The notes under the pieces: model-generated
Told to the model about the DNA's origin: nothing
The model's database searches: none
The model's input: the letters and a program-made list of their open reading frames with translations, nothing else
Assembly (NCBI GenBank): GCA_937880095.1
Contig: CALFLK010000013.1
Coordinates: 1-64,000 of the forward strand
Direction: 5' to 3'
DNA length: 64,000 nt
DNA from: an uncultured Faecalibacterium sp.
Lineage (GTDB): Bacteria; Bacillota; Clostridia; Oscillospirales; Ruminococcaceae
Made by a program: the position numbers and the translations under genes
Shown here: positions 41,759 through 51,485 of the stretch, piece by piece
How positions within the stretch are numbered: the first letter of the stretch is position 1
How the letters are laid out: the number at the start of each line of letters is the position of its first letter

Positions 41759-42244
41759 TTACTTGTGGTACTTCATGCCGTTATTGATGGTGCAGGCACG
41801 ATAGATTTGCTCTGTCAGAACCAAGCGTGCCATCTGGTGCGGCATGGTAATGCGTCCCATGCTGAATTTCAGGCTTGCCGCCTGTTTCACAGACGGAGCC
41901 AATCCATGCGACGAACCAATGACAAATGCTACATCGCCGTTGCCACTCTGGGCACGGTCAGCCAAATAGTCTGCCAGTTCTTCACTGGAAAGCTGCTTAC
42001 CCTCGATGCAAAGTGCCACGATGGCAGCACCTTTTTTCACGCTGGCAAAAATCGCTTTTGCTTCTTTTTCCAATGCCTTTTCGATGACCGCCGGGCTGGC
42101 ATTCTTTTCCTGAATGTTTTCTTCCGGCAGTTCTACGATTTGAAAGCTGGCAAAGGCGCTCAGACGCTTCTGATATTCTGCAACGCCTTCTGCAAAATAC
42201 TTTGCGTTGCACTTGCCCAAACAAATCAACTGAATATTCTGCAT
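41759..42244 (-). CDS. rlmH: 23S rRNA (pseudouridine1915-N3)-methyltransferase RlmH
   Basis: A 161-residue SPOUT methyltransferase that modifies pseudouridine 1915 in helix 69 of 23S rRNA. The S-adenosylmethionine-binding knot is FVIGSSHGLAPSV and the C-terminal end is MPHQMARLVLTEQIYRACTINNGMKYHK, both typical; the usual GGS is GSS here. It follows parC by 11 bp, so it is the last gene of a parE-parC-rlmH message. Confidence 0.95.
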   Translation of the reverse strand: MQNIQLICLGKCNAKYFAEGVAEYQKRLSAFASFQIVELPEENIQEKNASPAVIEKALEKEAKAIFASVKKGAAIVALCIEGKQLSSEELADYLADRAQSGNGDVAFVIGSSHGLAPSVKQAASLKFSMGRITMPHQMARLVLTEQIYRACTINNGMKYHK

Positions 42245-42255
42245 TGTCTGCCTCC

Positions 42256-44502
42256 TTACAGCATCGTGAGCTGCTCGGTCAAATCGTCCTCACGAATCAA
42301 TGCACCAGCAGCAGGCAACGTGCGCACACGATAGCGGTGCGGATTGCTGATTTCCAGTTCGGTTGCCGGCTTTACGCTGGTGATTGTCTGTTTCTTCTTC
42401 AGGGTAATAACTGCTACACCCTGGCTGTCACGAGTAGCCTTTTCGGGAATCTGCGCAGTACCAACCAGCAGCATTCTGCTGTTGGAAGTACGAACCGCGA
42501 TTTCCAATTCTTCCGGCAGGTACAGCAGATGGGTCAGCGGAACCTTATTGCAGTAAGCCTTCAACAGCTTACGGCGGTTCTGCTTGGTTTCGTAGGCGCT
42601 CAGCGGGATTTTTGCAAACTTACCGTTCTCATACGCAAACAGCATCCATCCCTTGTAGTCCAGCGTGGGCAGCATAAAGATGGGGTTCTCACCCTCATCC
42701 ATACCCAAAGCACTGGGCAGATAAACACCCATCTGGCTTGCCTTGCCGTCCTCAAAATCACCAATGCGGCACTTGTAAACCTGGTGCTGGTCAGTAAACA
42801 GCAGCAGTTCCAGATTGTTCCGGGTTTCTGCCTGCCAGATAACATCATCGCCTTCCTTTAACTTCTGCTCGCCGCTCATGCGCAGGCTCTGGGGCGTAAT
42901 CTTCTTGAAGTAGCCCTCTCGGGTAAAGAAGATGGTTACCGGATAATCCGCCATAGCCGGGGTGGTATTTTCGTTCACATCTTCCGGTACATCATACAGC
43001 ACTTCGCTGCTGCGGGGTTTGCCGTACTTCTTTGCCACAGCTGCCAGCTCGGTCATAATGATCTTGCGGATGCGTGCCGGGCGCTTGAGGATATCCTCCA
43101 AGTCAGCAATGGCATTTTCCAGCTCTTTGATTTCAGCGGTGCGCTTCAGGATATATTCACGGTTCAGATGACGCAGCTTGATTTCTGCCACATACTCTGC
43201 CTGTACTTCGTCGATGCCAAAGCCAATCATCAGGTTCGGCACAACCTCGGCTTCTTCTGCCGTTTCACGCACGATCTTGATGGCCTTATCAATATCCATC
43301 AGGATTGCTTCCAAACCTTTCAGCAGATGCAGACGCTTCTGCTTGCCTGCCAGCTCGTAAGCAGTACGACGGCGAACACACTCCATACGGAACGTGGTCC
43401 ACTCATTCAGGATTTCGCGCACACCCATAACACGGGGCTGACCCGAAACCAGAATATTAAAGTTGCAGCTAAAGCTGTCTTCCAGCGGCGTTGCCTTGAA
43501 CAGACGCGCCATCAGCTTTTCCGGGTCCTGACCGCGCTTCAAATCCAGCGTCAGCTTCAAACCGTTCAAATCGGTTTCATCGCGCATATCGCTGATTTCT
43601 TTGATGCGGCCCTGCTTGACCAGATCGGCAATCTTATCCATGATTGCCTCCACCGTGGTAGTGGGAGGAATCTGGGTAATTTCGATCATGTTATTGCCCA
43701 CGACCTGATAGCGTGCACGCACCTTGACGCTGCCGCGACCGCGCTCTACGATGTTTTTCATTTCTGCTGCATCGTACAGAATCTGTCCGCCGCCCACAAA
43801 ATCAGGTGCCGGCATGGTGGACAAAATGTCGTGTTCCGGGTCTTTCATCAATGCGATGGTGGTATTGCACAGCTCTGCCAGATTGAACGAGCAGATATTG
43901 CACGCCATACCAACTGCAATGCCCAGCGTATTGTTCGCCAAAATGGTGGGGAACGTCACCGGCAGCAAAGTCGGTTCGGTGGTTTCGCCGTCATAGTTGG
44001 GCACAAAATTGACCGTATCCTTGTCAATGTCACGGAACAGCTCCTCACACACCGGCTCCAGCTTGGCTTCGGTATAACGGGATGCTGCATAGGACATATC
44101 ACGGCTGTATGCCTTACCAAAGTTACCCTTGCTGTCCACATACGGAACCAGCAGACTTTCGTTGCCGCGGCCCATACGAACCATGGTTTCGTAAATAGCG
44201 GCATCGCCGTGAGGATTCAGGTGCATCGTACTGCCGACGATGTTGGCAGACTTGGTGCGCTTGCCCTTCAGCAGGTTCATCTCGTACATCGTATACAACA
44301 GCTTACGATGTGCGGGTTTGAAACCGTCAATCTCCGGCAATGCACGGCTGACGATGACGCTCATTGCGTAGGGCATATAGTTGGTTTCCAGCGTATTGGT
44401 GATAGGGTCCTCCAGCACTGAGCCGGCATTCAGAATCTCTACCCCCTCGCCCAGCTGGGGGCGAACTTTTTTCAGTTGTTTTTTCGCATTCTTTTTGGCC
44501 AT
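42256..44502 (-). CDS. parC: DNA topoisomerase IV subunit A (GyrA/ParC family)
   Basis: A 748-residue type IIA topoisomerase A subunit that cuts and religates DNA. The catalytic Tyr is in SRYTEAKLEP near residue 130. The quinolone-contact region is NPHGDAAIYETMVRMGRGNE. The C-terminal domain lacks the gyrase box (QRRGGKG), which favours topoisomerase IV or a related second enzyme rather than gyrase. It is shorter than GyrA (about 820-870). ATG at 44502 with AGAGGA 7 nt upstream; the TTG at 44517 is rejected. It lies 29 bp after its B subunit. Confidence 0.88.
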   Translation of the reverse strand: MAKKNAKKQLKKVRPQLGEGVEILNAGSVLEDPITNTLETNYMPYAMSVIVSRALPEIDGFKPAHRKLLYTMYEMNLLKGKRTKSANIVGSTMHLNPHGDAAIYETMVRMGRGNESLLVPYVDSKGNFGKAYSRDMSYAASRYTEAKLEPVCEELFRDIDKDTVNFVPNYDGETTEPTLLPVTFPTILANNTLGIAVGMACNICSFNLAELCNTTIALMKDPEHDILSTMPAPDFVGGGQILYDAAEMKNIVERGRGSVKVRARYQVVGNNMIEITQIPPTTTVEAIMDKIADLVKQGRIKEISDMRDETDLNGLKLTLDLKRGQDPEKLMARLFKATPLEDSFSCNFNILVSGQPRVMGVREILNEWTTFRMECVRRRTAYELAGKQKRLHLLKGLEAILMDIDKAIKIVRETAEEAEVVPNLMIGFGIDEVQAEYVAEIKLRHLNREYILKRTAEIKELENAIADLEDILKRPARIRKIIMTELAAVAKKYGKPRSSEVLYDVPEDVNENTTPAMADYPVTIFFTREGYFKKITPQSLRMSGEQKLKEGDDVIWQAETRNNLELLLFTDQHQVYKCRIGDFEDGKASQMGVYLPSALGMDEGENPIFMLPTLDYKGWMLFAYENGKFAKIPLSAYETKQNRRKLLKAYCNKVPLTHLLYLPEELEIAVRTSNSRMLLVGTAQIPEKATRDSQGVAVITLKKKQTITSVKPATELEISNPHRYRVRTLPAAGALIREDDLTEQLTML

Positions 44503-44531
44503 GCGTATTCCTCTCAATGCTAATTATTCTA

Positions 44532-46526
44532 TTAAGACAGATCCAGCTCGTCCAGATATTCTGCGCCATGCTCCGCAATGTGCTTTTTACGGCCCTGCAG
44601 GTTATCACCCAGCAGAATATCGAACATTTCCGCAGTTGCTGCTGCTTCCGTAGGCATAACTTTAATCAGACGGCGGCTCTCCGGGTTCATCGTGGTCAGC
44701 CACATCATTTCCGGATCGTTTTCGCCCAAACCTTTGGAGCGCTGAATCGTACACTTCTGACCTTCGATACGGCTCAGGATATTGGCTTTTTCCGATTCCG
44801 TATAGGCAAAGTAGGTGTGATCCTTCGTGTTGATTTCATACAAGGGAGATTCTGCGATATACACATAGCCCTTCTGAATCAGCGTGGGCATCAGACGGTA
44901 CAGCATCGTCAGAATCAAAGTACGAATCTGGTAGCCGTCCACGTCCGCGTCGGTACAGATCACAATTTTATTAAATCGCAGATTATCCAGATTAAAGGTA
45001 GCCAGCTCCTTATTGCGCTTGCCGCCCATCTCAACACCACAACCCATGACTTTTACCAAGTCCACAATAACGTCAGACTTGAAAATGCGGTCATAGTCCG
45101 CTTTCAGGCAATTCAGAATCTTACCGCGCACCGGCATGATTGCCTGGAACTCACTGTCGCGGCTGGTCTTGACGGCGCCCATAGCAGAATCGCCCTCGAC
45201 GATGTACAGCTCACGACGAGCGGGGTCCTTGGTACGGCAGTCCACGAACTTTGCCACACGGTTTGCCAGATCGACCTGCGTAGACAGCGTCTTTTTGATG
45301 CTCTGGCGGGTCTTTTCTGCGTGTTCACGGCTCTGCTTGTTGACCAACACCTGCTGGGCAATCTTCTGCGCTTCGTCCGGCTTTTCGATAAAGTAAACTT
45401 CCAGATAATGCTTCAGGAAGTCAGCCATTGCCTGACCGATAAACTTATTGGTAATTGCTTTCTTGGTCTGGTTCTCGTAGCTGGTTCGGGTAGAAAAACT
45501 AGAGGAAACATACACCAGACAGTCTTCTACGTCCTGGAACGTGATGCTGCTCTCGTTTTTCTTGTACATATTCTTTTCTTTCAGATACTTATTGATCTGA
45601 TTGGTAAATGCCGTATGCAAAGCGCGCTCTGGCGTACCGCCATGCTCCAGCCAGCTGGAGTTATGGTAGAACTCTGCTGCCTGCACCTTATTGGAGAAGC
45701 AGAATGCAGCGCTCATCTTTACTTTATAATCCGGCTGGTCCTCACGGTCACGACCTTCTGCCTCGGATTCGCAGTAGAACACCGGCGTCAGCGGGTTTTC
45801 GCCTGCCAGCTCTGCCACATAGTCCTCGATACCCTTTTCGTAGCACCAGCTCTCCTTCCAAGATTTGCCGGTAGCGGGGTCCGGTTCTTTTTCATCGGTA
45901 AAGGTCAAGGTCAGACCTGCGTTAACGACAGCCTGACGCTTGAGGGTATCTCGGTAATATGCACCCGGCACATTGATATCGGTAAAGACAGCCTCGTCCG
46001 GTTTCCAGCGAATCACACTGCCGGTACGGCGACCCTTATATTCTTCTTTCTGCAAACCGCCCACATTTTCACCCTTCTTAAAATCCAGATGATAATGGGT
46101 TTTATCGCGGTAAATATCTGCTGTCATCCATGCAGACGCATACTGGGTTGCACACAAACCCAGACCATTCAGGCCCAAGCTGAATTCATAGTTATCTGCG
46201 CCTTCGCCGTACTTACCGCCGGCATACATTTCACAGAACAGCAGTTCCCAGTTATATCGATCTTCGCCTTTGTTCCAGTCCACAGGCATACCACGGCCGA
46301 AGTCTTCGACCTGTACGCTGCCGTCCTTGAAGCGTGTCACATGAATGGTATCGCCGTAGCCATCACGGGCTTCGTCGATGGAGTTAGACACGATTTCAAA
46401 GATGGAATGGGCGCAGCCTTCTACACCATCCGAGCCAAAAATAACGGCCGGGCGCTTGCGCACACGGTCCGCACCTTTCAGGCTTGTAATACTTTCATTT
46501 CCGTATTCCTGTTTTCTTGCTGCCAT
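44532..46526 (-). CDS. parE: DNA topoisomerase IV subunit B (GyrB/ParE family)
   Basis: A 664-residue ATPase subunit. The GHKL ATP-binding motifs are EIVSNSIDEARDG near 45, EDFGRGMP near 75 and LNGLGLCATQY near 120. The Toprim motif is IVEGDSAMGAV near 450, with CTDADVDGYQIRTL downstream. The ATPase domain is divergent compared with GyrB (GLNGLG for GLHGVG). Together with parC it forms a decatenase. A promoter lies at 46623-46652, and the leader holds CAATGCGGA / TCCGCATTG (46558-46601). Confidence 0.9.
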   Translation of the reverse strand: MAARKQEYGNESITSLKGADRVRKRPAVIFGSDGVEGCAHSIFEIVSNSIDEARDGYGDTIHVTRFKDGSVQVEDFGRGMPVDWNKGEDRYNWELLFCEMYAGGKYGEGADNYEFSLGLNGLGLCATQYASAWMTADIYRDKTHYHLDFKKGENVGGLQKEEYKGRRTGSVIRWKPDEAVFTDINVPGAYYRDTLKRQAVVNAGLTLTFTDEKEPDPATGKSWKESWCYEKGIEDYVAELAGENPLTPVFYCESEAEGRDREDQPDYKVKMSAAFCFSNKVQAAEFYHNSSWLEHGGTPERALHTAFTNQINKYLKEKNMYKKNESSITFQDVEDCLVYVSSSFSTRTSYENQTKKAITNKFIGQAMADFLKHYLEVYFIEKPDEAQKIAQQVLVNKQSREHAEKTRQSIKKTLSTQVDLANRVAKFVDCRTKDPARRELYIVEGDSAMGAVKTSRDSEFQAIMPVRGKILNCLKADYDRIFKSDVIVDLVKVMGCGVEMGGKRNKELATFNLDNLRFNKIVICTDADVDGYQIRTLILTMLYRLMPTLIQKGYVYIAESPLYEINTKDHTYFAYTESEKANILSRIEGQKCTIQRSKGLGENDPEMMWLTTMNPESRRLIKVMPTEAAATAEMFDILLGDNLQGRKKHIAEHGAEYLDELDLS

Positions 46527-46557
46527 GCAGCCACCTCCGCAGGGTCATTTTGCGACA

Positions 46558-46601
46558 CAATGCGGAGTCCTCCACGCTAACACGCAGAAGATTCCGCATT
46601 G
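46558..46601 (-). promoter_or_regulatory. Inverted repeat in the parE leader
   Basis: CAATGCGGA (46558-46566) and TCCGCATTG (46593-46601) are perfect 9-bp inverted arms around 26 nt, between the promoter and the ribosome site. Possibly a leader structure; no known class recognised. Confidence 0.4.
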
Positions 46602-46622
46602 CATCAGTTGATATACATATCT

Positions 46623-46652
46623 ATTAAAGCATAGCCCCCACAAAAAAGTCAA
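46623..46652 (-). promoter_or_regulatory. parE-parC-rlmH promoter
   Basis: On the minus strand TTGACT (46647-46652), 18 bp, TTTAAT (46623-46628). Confidence 0.55.
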
Positions 46653-46787
46653 ATTGCGTTTTGGCCGTTTTGCGCGCTCTTCCGAAGCGTTTCGGGCTCT
46701 TTTCTCGCGTTTTATGCATTTCTAAATGCTTCCCATCCTTTTTTCTCAGTTGATTTGCTTACCCATGTATAAATTTTCACTTTTCCC

Positions 46788-46816
46788 TTGACATTCCCTG
46801 TCACCCGTGTTATATT
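46788..46816 (+). promoter_or_regulatory. Promoter of the first initiator tRNA gene
   Basis: Consensus TTGACA (46788-46793), 17 bp, TATATT (46811-46816). Start near 46823, 26 nt before the tRNA. Confidence 0.85.
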
Positions 46817-46848
46817 TATATAGCACCGAATGGTGCAGAACAAAATAT

Positions 46849-46918
<70 letters not shown>

Positions 46919-46925
<7 letters not shown>

Positions 46926-46965
46926 CCAAAACGCATGAAACTGAGTTTCATGCGTTTTTTCTTTT
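46919..46965 (+). repeat. Direct repeat A: tRNA 3' end plus terminator
   Basis: These 47 bp, from GCAACCACC at the tRNA end through the terminator T-run, recur at 48727-48773 with 3 mismatches (one before CCACC, two in the loop). The copies flank the MATE gene. Confidence 0.7.
46928..46961 (+). terminator. Terminator of tRNA-fMet copy 1
   Basis: AAAACGCATGAAAC / GTTTCATGCGTTTT with a TGA loop and T-run. Nearly the same element recurs at 48736-48771. Confidence 0.92.
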
Positions 46966-47241
46966 TCTACAGACTCATAAAACACCAACCTGATACAATT
47001 CAATTTCCAAAGTCTTACAAACGAGCGTGTGCAGCTTCTCTCTTTTACCAATCCGTTGCTATTCTCTGCTCTAACCGGAAGCTCTCATTGCATTGATTTT
47101 TCTGGATGGATGCTTTTGTTCTAAGAAAAATCTCACGAATCGCTTTTCACGCAAATCTGCCTGCGATCCCAACGGGTTCTGATCCTGTTGTCGCACTTTA
47201 CGCCTGCTAAATTTCCATATTGGTGCAGCCTTTTGCGGTTG

Positions 47242-47270
47242 TTGTTTTGCCAGGGTGACTGTGCTATAAT
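47242..47270 (+). promoter_or_regulatory. Promoter of the second MATE gene
   Basis: TTGTTT (47242-47247), 17 bp, TATAAT (47265-47270). The region 46966-47241 holds nothing else that I can support. Confidence 0.7.
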
Positions 47271-47309
47271 ACCGTCGCATTTAATTTACTGTTAAAAGGG
47301 GATTTTATT

Positions 47310-48659
47310 TTGAACCATCGCATTACCGTGGCTGGGCGGCAGTTTTCACTGTTTCAAATGACCTGGCCTATTTTTATTGAACTACTGCTGCAGATGCTGG
47401 TAGGCAGTATCGATCAGATTATGCTTAGCCAATATAACGACACTGCAGTTGCCGCAGTAGGCAATGCGAACCAGATCATGACAACTCTTATTTTGAGCTT
47501 TAACATGATTTGTCTTGCCGCTACCATTATGCTGAGTCAGTATTGGGGAGCTGGCGAAACCGACAAAGCCGAAAAAATCTACACGCTGGCTGTGGGGCTG
47601 AATCTTTTGATTAGCCTTGTCATCAGCCTTTTTCTTCTGTTTGGTGCTGACTCCCTGATTGCCTTGATGCAAATTCCTATTGAAGCTCGCGCCGAAGCCA
47701 AGAGTTATCTGATTATCACAACACTAAGCTTACCTTGTCAGGCTCTTATGCTTACTTTCAGCGCATTTTTACGCGCCCATGCAAAAATGCTGGTTATCAT
47801 GTGCAATACGGGTCTAATCAATCTGATTAACATTGTAGGCAATGTAGCCTTTATTTACGGCATCGGACCTTTCCCGCGTCTGGGTGCTGCAGGTGCTGCT
47901 ATTTCTACAAGCATCTGTCGCACTGTCGGTATGCTTTTTATGATGCGCGCTTTTTTCCACACCATTCCTGGTGCGCGCATCAGTTTACGGCACCTTCGCC
48001 CCTTCCCGAAAGATCTATTAAAGCGTTTTCTTTCCATTGGTCTTCCTTCCGGTGGCGAGGGTCTTTCCTACAACCTCTCCCAATCCGTCAGTCTGATTTT
48101 TGTAAATATGATGGGCACCTATGCCGTAACCACCCGTATGTATACCATTATGTTTGCCCAGGTCTGCTATATGCTCATTAGTGCCGTAAGCCAATCCACT
48201 GCAATCATCACCGGATATTGTGTCGGTGCGCACGAATTCGACTTGGCTGACCGGCAAAACTGGCGTGTATTAAAAATATTCGCCCCTATCTCGGTCACGT
48301 TGGCTGCCATTCTGGCACTGTTCGCACATCCCTTATTTGGCTTTTTCAGCGGAGATTCTCAGGTAATTGCATTGGGTCAGCAAGTGCTTTTGGTAGAAAT
48401 TCTGCTCGAGCTGGGACGCTGCTTCAACATTGTTCTTGTACGCAATCTGCAAGCCACCGGTGATGTTGCCTTCCCTGTGACCATTGGTATTTGCAGCCAG
48501 TGGATCATAGGCGTTGGACTCGCCTACCTTCTGGGTGTACATTGGGGACTGGGTCTTGTAGGCATCTGGATTGCTTATATGCTGGACGAAAATCTGCGCG
48601 CTGCGATATTTGTTGTCCGTTGGAAAAAAGGCCATTGGCGCCAAATCCAAACGATATAA
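47310..48659 (+). CDS. MATE family efflux transporter
   Basis: A 449-residue membrane exporter with 12 hydrophobic segments of the MATE (NorM-like) family: WPIFIELLLQMLVGSIDQIMLS at the start and SGGEGLSYNLSQSVSLIFVNMMG opening the second half. The start codon is TTG at 47310, with AAAGGGGA 7 nt upstream. Base and codon use look slightly more AT-rich than in the ribosomal and polymerase genes, but similar to other transporters here. The gene is bracketed by direct repeats of a tRNA 3' end plus terminator, which may reflect insertion beside the tRNA gene. Confidence 0.88.
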   Translation: MNHRITVAGRQFSLFQMTWPIFIELLLQMLVGSIDQIMLSQYNDTAVAAVGNANQIMTTLILSFNMICLAATIMLSQYWGAGETDKAEKIYTLAVGLNLLISLVISLFLLFGADSLIALMQIPIEARAEAKSYLIITTLSLPCQALMLTFSAFLRAHAKMLVIMCNTGLINLINIVGNVAFIYGIGPFPRLGAAGAAISTSICRTVGMLFMMRAFFHTIPGARISLRHLRPFPKDLLKRFLSIGLPSGGEGLSYNLSQSVSLIFVNMMGTYAVTTRMYTIMFAQVCYMLISAVSQSTAIITGYCVGAHEFDLADRQNWRVLKIFAPISVTLAAILALFAHPLFGFFSGDSQVIALGQQVLLVEILLELGRCFNIVLVRNLQATGDVAFPVTIGICSQWIIGVGLAYLLGVHWGLGLVGIWIAYMLDENLRAAIFVVRWKKGHWRQIQTI

Positions 48660-48726
48660 CATCTTCTCCAGCAGACCTGTAAAAGGCACAGAAATTCCGT
48701 CGGAGATAGATTTATATTCCATTCCA

Positions 48727-48773
48727 GCACCCACCAAAACGCATGAAACCAAGTTTCATGCGTTTTTTCTTTT
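48727..48773 (+). repeat. Direct repeat B: copy of tRNA 3' end plus terminator
   Basis: This matches repeat A over 47 bp with 3 mismatches. No tRNA body precedes it; 48660-48726 shows no cloverleaf. It serves as the terminator of the MATE gene. Confidence 0.7.
48736..48771 (+). terminator. Terminator after the second MATE gene
   Basis: AAAACGCATGAAAC / GTTTCATGCGTTTT with a CAA loop and T-run, 77 bp after the stop codon. Confidence 0.88.
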
Positions 48774-48808
48774 GCCTTGCGGTTCCGCTTTATGCCGCTT
48801 CCCTTGTA

Positions 48809-48837
48809 TTGTATCCACAGGAAAACTATGTTACAAT
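48809..48837 (+). promoter_or_regulatory. gpsA promoter
   Basis: TTGTAT (48809-48814), 17 bp, TACAAT (48832-48837). The leader is about 130 nt with no further feature seen. Confidence 0.65.
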
Positions 48838-48976
48838 GTTTTGCAGATACCATACAATAGGATGTGTGTGTTCTCTGCTGTATACACGCTGCATTTGTAT
48901 CGTTTCTTTCTGCTGTCGATGGTAATCGGTAGCAGTTATTTTTTATCTTTGATATGAGAAAGGAGCACATCCCGCT

Positions 48977-49978
48977 ATGAAAATCGCAGTATTCGGAAGC
49001 GGCAGCTGGGGCACTGCTCTGGCAATGCTGCTTTTAGAAAATGGTCATACAGTCACCCTGTGGTCTTATCAGGAAGAACAGGCGCAGCAGATGCGCCAGA
49101 CCCACGAGAATCCCCTTTTGCCCGGTGTCACTTTGCCGGAAAATCTGGAAATTACCAGCGATTTGCACTGTGCTGTCGGCTGCAGTGCCGTCGTGCTGGC
49201 TACACCGTCCTTTGCGGTCCGTTCTACCGCGCATCAGCTGGCAGATGTTCTGGACGAGGGTGCTATTCTGGTATCCGTATCCAAGGGCATCGAAAAAGAT
49301 ACTTCGCTCACCATGTCGCAAATCATCACACAGGAAGTGGGCGATGCACACCCTGTGGTTGCATTGTCCGGTCCTTCCCATGCAGAAGAAGTCGCACGGA
49401 AAATCCCTACGGCAGTGGTTTCTGCATCCAAGAGCCAGCAGGCTGCTGAAACAGTGCAGGATCTGTTTATGAATGCACACTTCCGCGTCTACGCATCCGA
49501 CGACATTTTGGGTGTAGAGCTTTCCGCAGCATTTAAGAACATCATTGCTTTGTGCGCCGGCTGCTGCGATGGTCTGGGCTTTGGTGATAATACCAAGGCA
49601 GCTTTGATTACCCGTGGTCTGAGCGAAATCGCTCGTCTGGGCGAAGCACTGGGCGGTCGTAAAGAAACCTTTGCCGGTTTGACCGGTGTCGGCGATTTGA
49701 TTGTCACCTGCACCTCCATGCATTCCCGCAACCGCCGCTGCGGCATCCTGATTGGTCAGGGTACGAAACCCGCACAGGCTGTTCAGGAAATCGGTGCAGT
49801 CGTTGAAGGCTATTACGCCGCTGCAAATGCCAAAATTCTTGCAGACAAAACCGGTGTGGAAATGCCGATTTTGCAGGCAGCTTACTGTGTCCTGTATCAG
49901 GATGCCGACCCCCGCCAGATGATTCTGAACCTTATGACCCGTGCTAAGAAGCACGAAATCGAAGAAAGCTGGATTTAA
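48977..49978 (+). CDS. gpsA: Glycerol-3-phosphate dehydrogenase [NAD(P)+]
   Basis: A 333-residue dehydrogenase that reduces dihydroxyacetone phosphate to sn-glycerol-3-phosphate for phospholipids, upstream of PlsC and cardiolipin synthase. The Rossmann motif is GSGSWGTALA (residues 7-16). The catalytic region has SGPSHAEEVA, the Lys in AAFKNIIA, and LTGVGDLIVTC near 253. GAAAGGAG lies about 8 nt before the ATG. It is monocistronic, with the second tRNA-fMet downstream. Confidence 0.96.
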   Translation: MKIAVFGSGSWGTALAMLLLENGHTVTLWSYQEEQAQQMRQTHENPLLPGVTLPENLEITSDLHCAVGCSAVVLATPSFAVRSTAHQLADVLDEGAILVSVSKGIEKDTSLTMSQIITQEVGDAHPVVALSGPSHAEEVARKIPTAVVSASKSQQAAETVQDLFMNAHFRVYASDDILGVELSAAFKNIIALCAGCCDGLGFGDNTKAALITRGLSEIARLGEALGGRKETFAGLTGVGDLIVTCTSMHSRNRRCGILIGQGTKPAQAVQEIGAVVEGYYAAANAKILADKTGVEMPILQAAYCVLYQDADPRQMILNLMTRAKKHEIEESWI

Positions 49979-50012
49979 TTTCCGGTTCTTTTGAGATTTC
50001 TTCGGAAAAGTC

Positions 50013-50041
50013 TTGACAGTTCCGTATTTCCGCGGTATACT
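50013..50041 (+). promoter_or_regulatory. Promoter of the second initiator tRNA gene
   Basis: Consensus TTGACA (50013-50018), 17 bp, TATACT (50036-50041). Start near 50048. Confidence 0.88.
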
Positions 50042-50072
50042 TATCAAGCTCAGTTGAGCGAGATAAATATAT

Positions 50073-50149
<77 letters not shown>

Positions 50150-50152
50150 CCA

Positions 50153-50186
50153 AACAGATCATCGCAAGATGATCTGTTTTTCTTTT
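50153..50186 (+). terminator. Terminator of tRNA-fMet copy 2
   Basis: AACAGATCATC / GATGATCTGTT with a GCAA loop and T-run. Confidence 0.92.
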
Positions 50187-50260
50187 ACCCCTATTCTTTG
50201 CAAAAGATTTACAAGCTCCTTTCCTTTTTCCGGGAATCTCCCCCATTTGTAAAGTTAAAG

Positions 50261-50289
50261 TTGAGTTTTGTCGTTTTTTTTGCTACAAT
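50261..50289 (+). promoter_or_regulatory. Promoter of the PfkB kinase gene
   Basis: TTGAGT (50261-50266), 17 bp, TACAAT (50284-50289). Confidence 0.7.
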
Positions 50290-50383
50290 GAATAGCGCTT
50301 AAAAATAAACAGGACGTATCTGCGCAAAACATTCGCTTTCTCACAGCGCAGCGAATGCCGCAGAAAAAGAAAGGTAGATTATT

Positions 50384-51316
50384 GTGCCAATTGTTGTTGT
50401 AGGCAATGTTTTTGTAGACATTAAGGGCTTCCCCGATAACAAATACATCCCCGCTGGTCGAAACTCCGGCAGTGTAGAAACCGTACATGGCGGTGTAGGC
50501 CGCAATGTCGCGGAAGATATTGCTAATATCGAGCTGCGCCCTCGTTTCGTCAGCATGGTCGATGATACTGCGCAGGGTGCAGAAATTGTCGAAAAGCTCA
50601 ACAACCACAAGGTTGACACACGTTATGTTGTTTCTGCCCCGAACGGCATGGGTAAATGGCTAGCAGTGTTCGACAACACGGGCGACATCGTCGCCTCGAT
50701 TTCCAACCGTCCCAACATGGACCCTATGGTCAAACTGCTGGAGGAACATGGTGACGAGATTTTTGCGGACGCTGACAGCGTGATCGTGGAAATCGACATG
50801 GACAAAGACGTCATCAAGCAAGTATTCAAGTATGCTGAAAAATACCACAAGCGTGTCTATGCTGTCGTTGCCAATATGAGCATCGCTTCTCAGCGCAGAG
50901 ACTTCTTCCATTCCATTGACTGCTTCGTTTGCAACGAGCAGGAAGCTGGTATTCTGTTCGTAGAAGATTTCTCTGGTCTGAGCCCCGAAGCACTTTCCGA
51001 GCGTCTGTCTCAAAAGGTCATCAGCGCCAAGATTCCTTCTATGATCGTTACCATGGGCAGCCGCGGTGCTGTCTATGCGGATATGAAGGGCAACAAGGGT
51101 ATTCACCCCGCTAAGACGGTAGAAGTACAGGACACCACCGGTGCCGGTGATGCCTTCTGCGCAGGCGCAGCAGCCGGTCTGACCTATGGTAAGAGTCTGA
51201 AAGAAGCTGTAGAGATTGGTACTACCCTTGCATCCTCTGTTTTGAGTCTGTCGGAAAATGTCTGTCCCCGTTTCCTGCCCAGCGAACTGGGTATCGAAGT
51301 AAACATTGTAGACTAA
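50384..51316 (+). CDS. PfkB family carbohydrate/nucleoside kinase
   Basis: A 310-residue ribokinase-fold kinase. The N-terminal substrate motif is VHGGVGRNVAEDIA near residues 34-47. The C-terminal anion hole and catalytic Asp lie in DTTGAGDAFCAG near 250. The GGVGRN form resembles pseudouridine kinases more than fructokinases, but no pseudouridine glycosidase gene is adjacent, so the substrate is left open. The start is the GTG at 50384, with AAAGG about 9 nt upstream. It has its own promoter. Confidence 0.88.
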   Translation: MPIVVVGNVFVDIKGFPDNKYIPAGRNSGSVETVHGGVGRNVAEDIANIELRPRFVSMVDDTAQGAEIVEKLNNHKVDTRYVVSAPNGMGKWLAVFDNTGDIVASISNRPNMDPMVKLLEEHGDEIFADADSVIVEIDMDKDVIKQVFKYAEKYHKRVYAVVANMSIASQRRDFFHSIDCFVCNEQEAGILFVEDFSGLSPEALSERLSQKVISAKIPSMIVTMGSRGAVYADMKGNKGIHPAKTVEVQDTTGAGDAFCAGAAAGLTYGKSLKEAVEIGTTLASSVLSLSENVCPRFLPSELGIEVNIVD

Positions 51317-51347
51317 ACGACACTAACCGCACAACAAACCATACTGA

Positions 51348-51396
51348 AACGCCCCCTTTCATGCCGTGTATTTCGTGCTGTATTGGGGGCTTTCTC
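51348..51396 (+). terminator. Possible weak terminator after the PfkB gene
   Basis: ACGCCCCC and GGGGGC arms flank a loop of about 30 nt that can itself fold, followed by TTTCTC. Weak. Confidence 0.45.
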
Positions 51397-51485
51397 TATT
51401 GGCGAGAACCGCCCCATTGCTTGACGGCACTATTTTGTGCTGTCTGCGATTGTACTATTTTCCATCTGCTGACAGGAGAGCTCTC

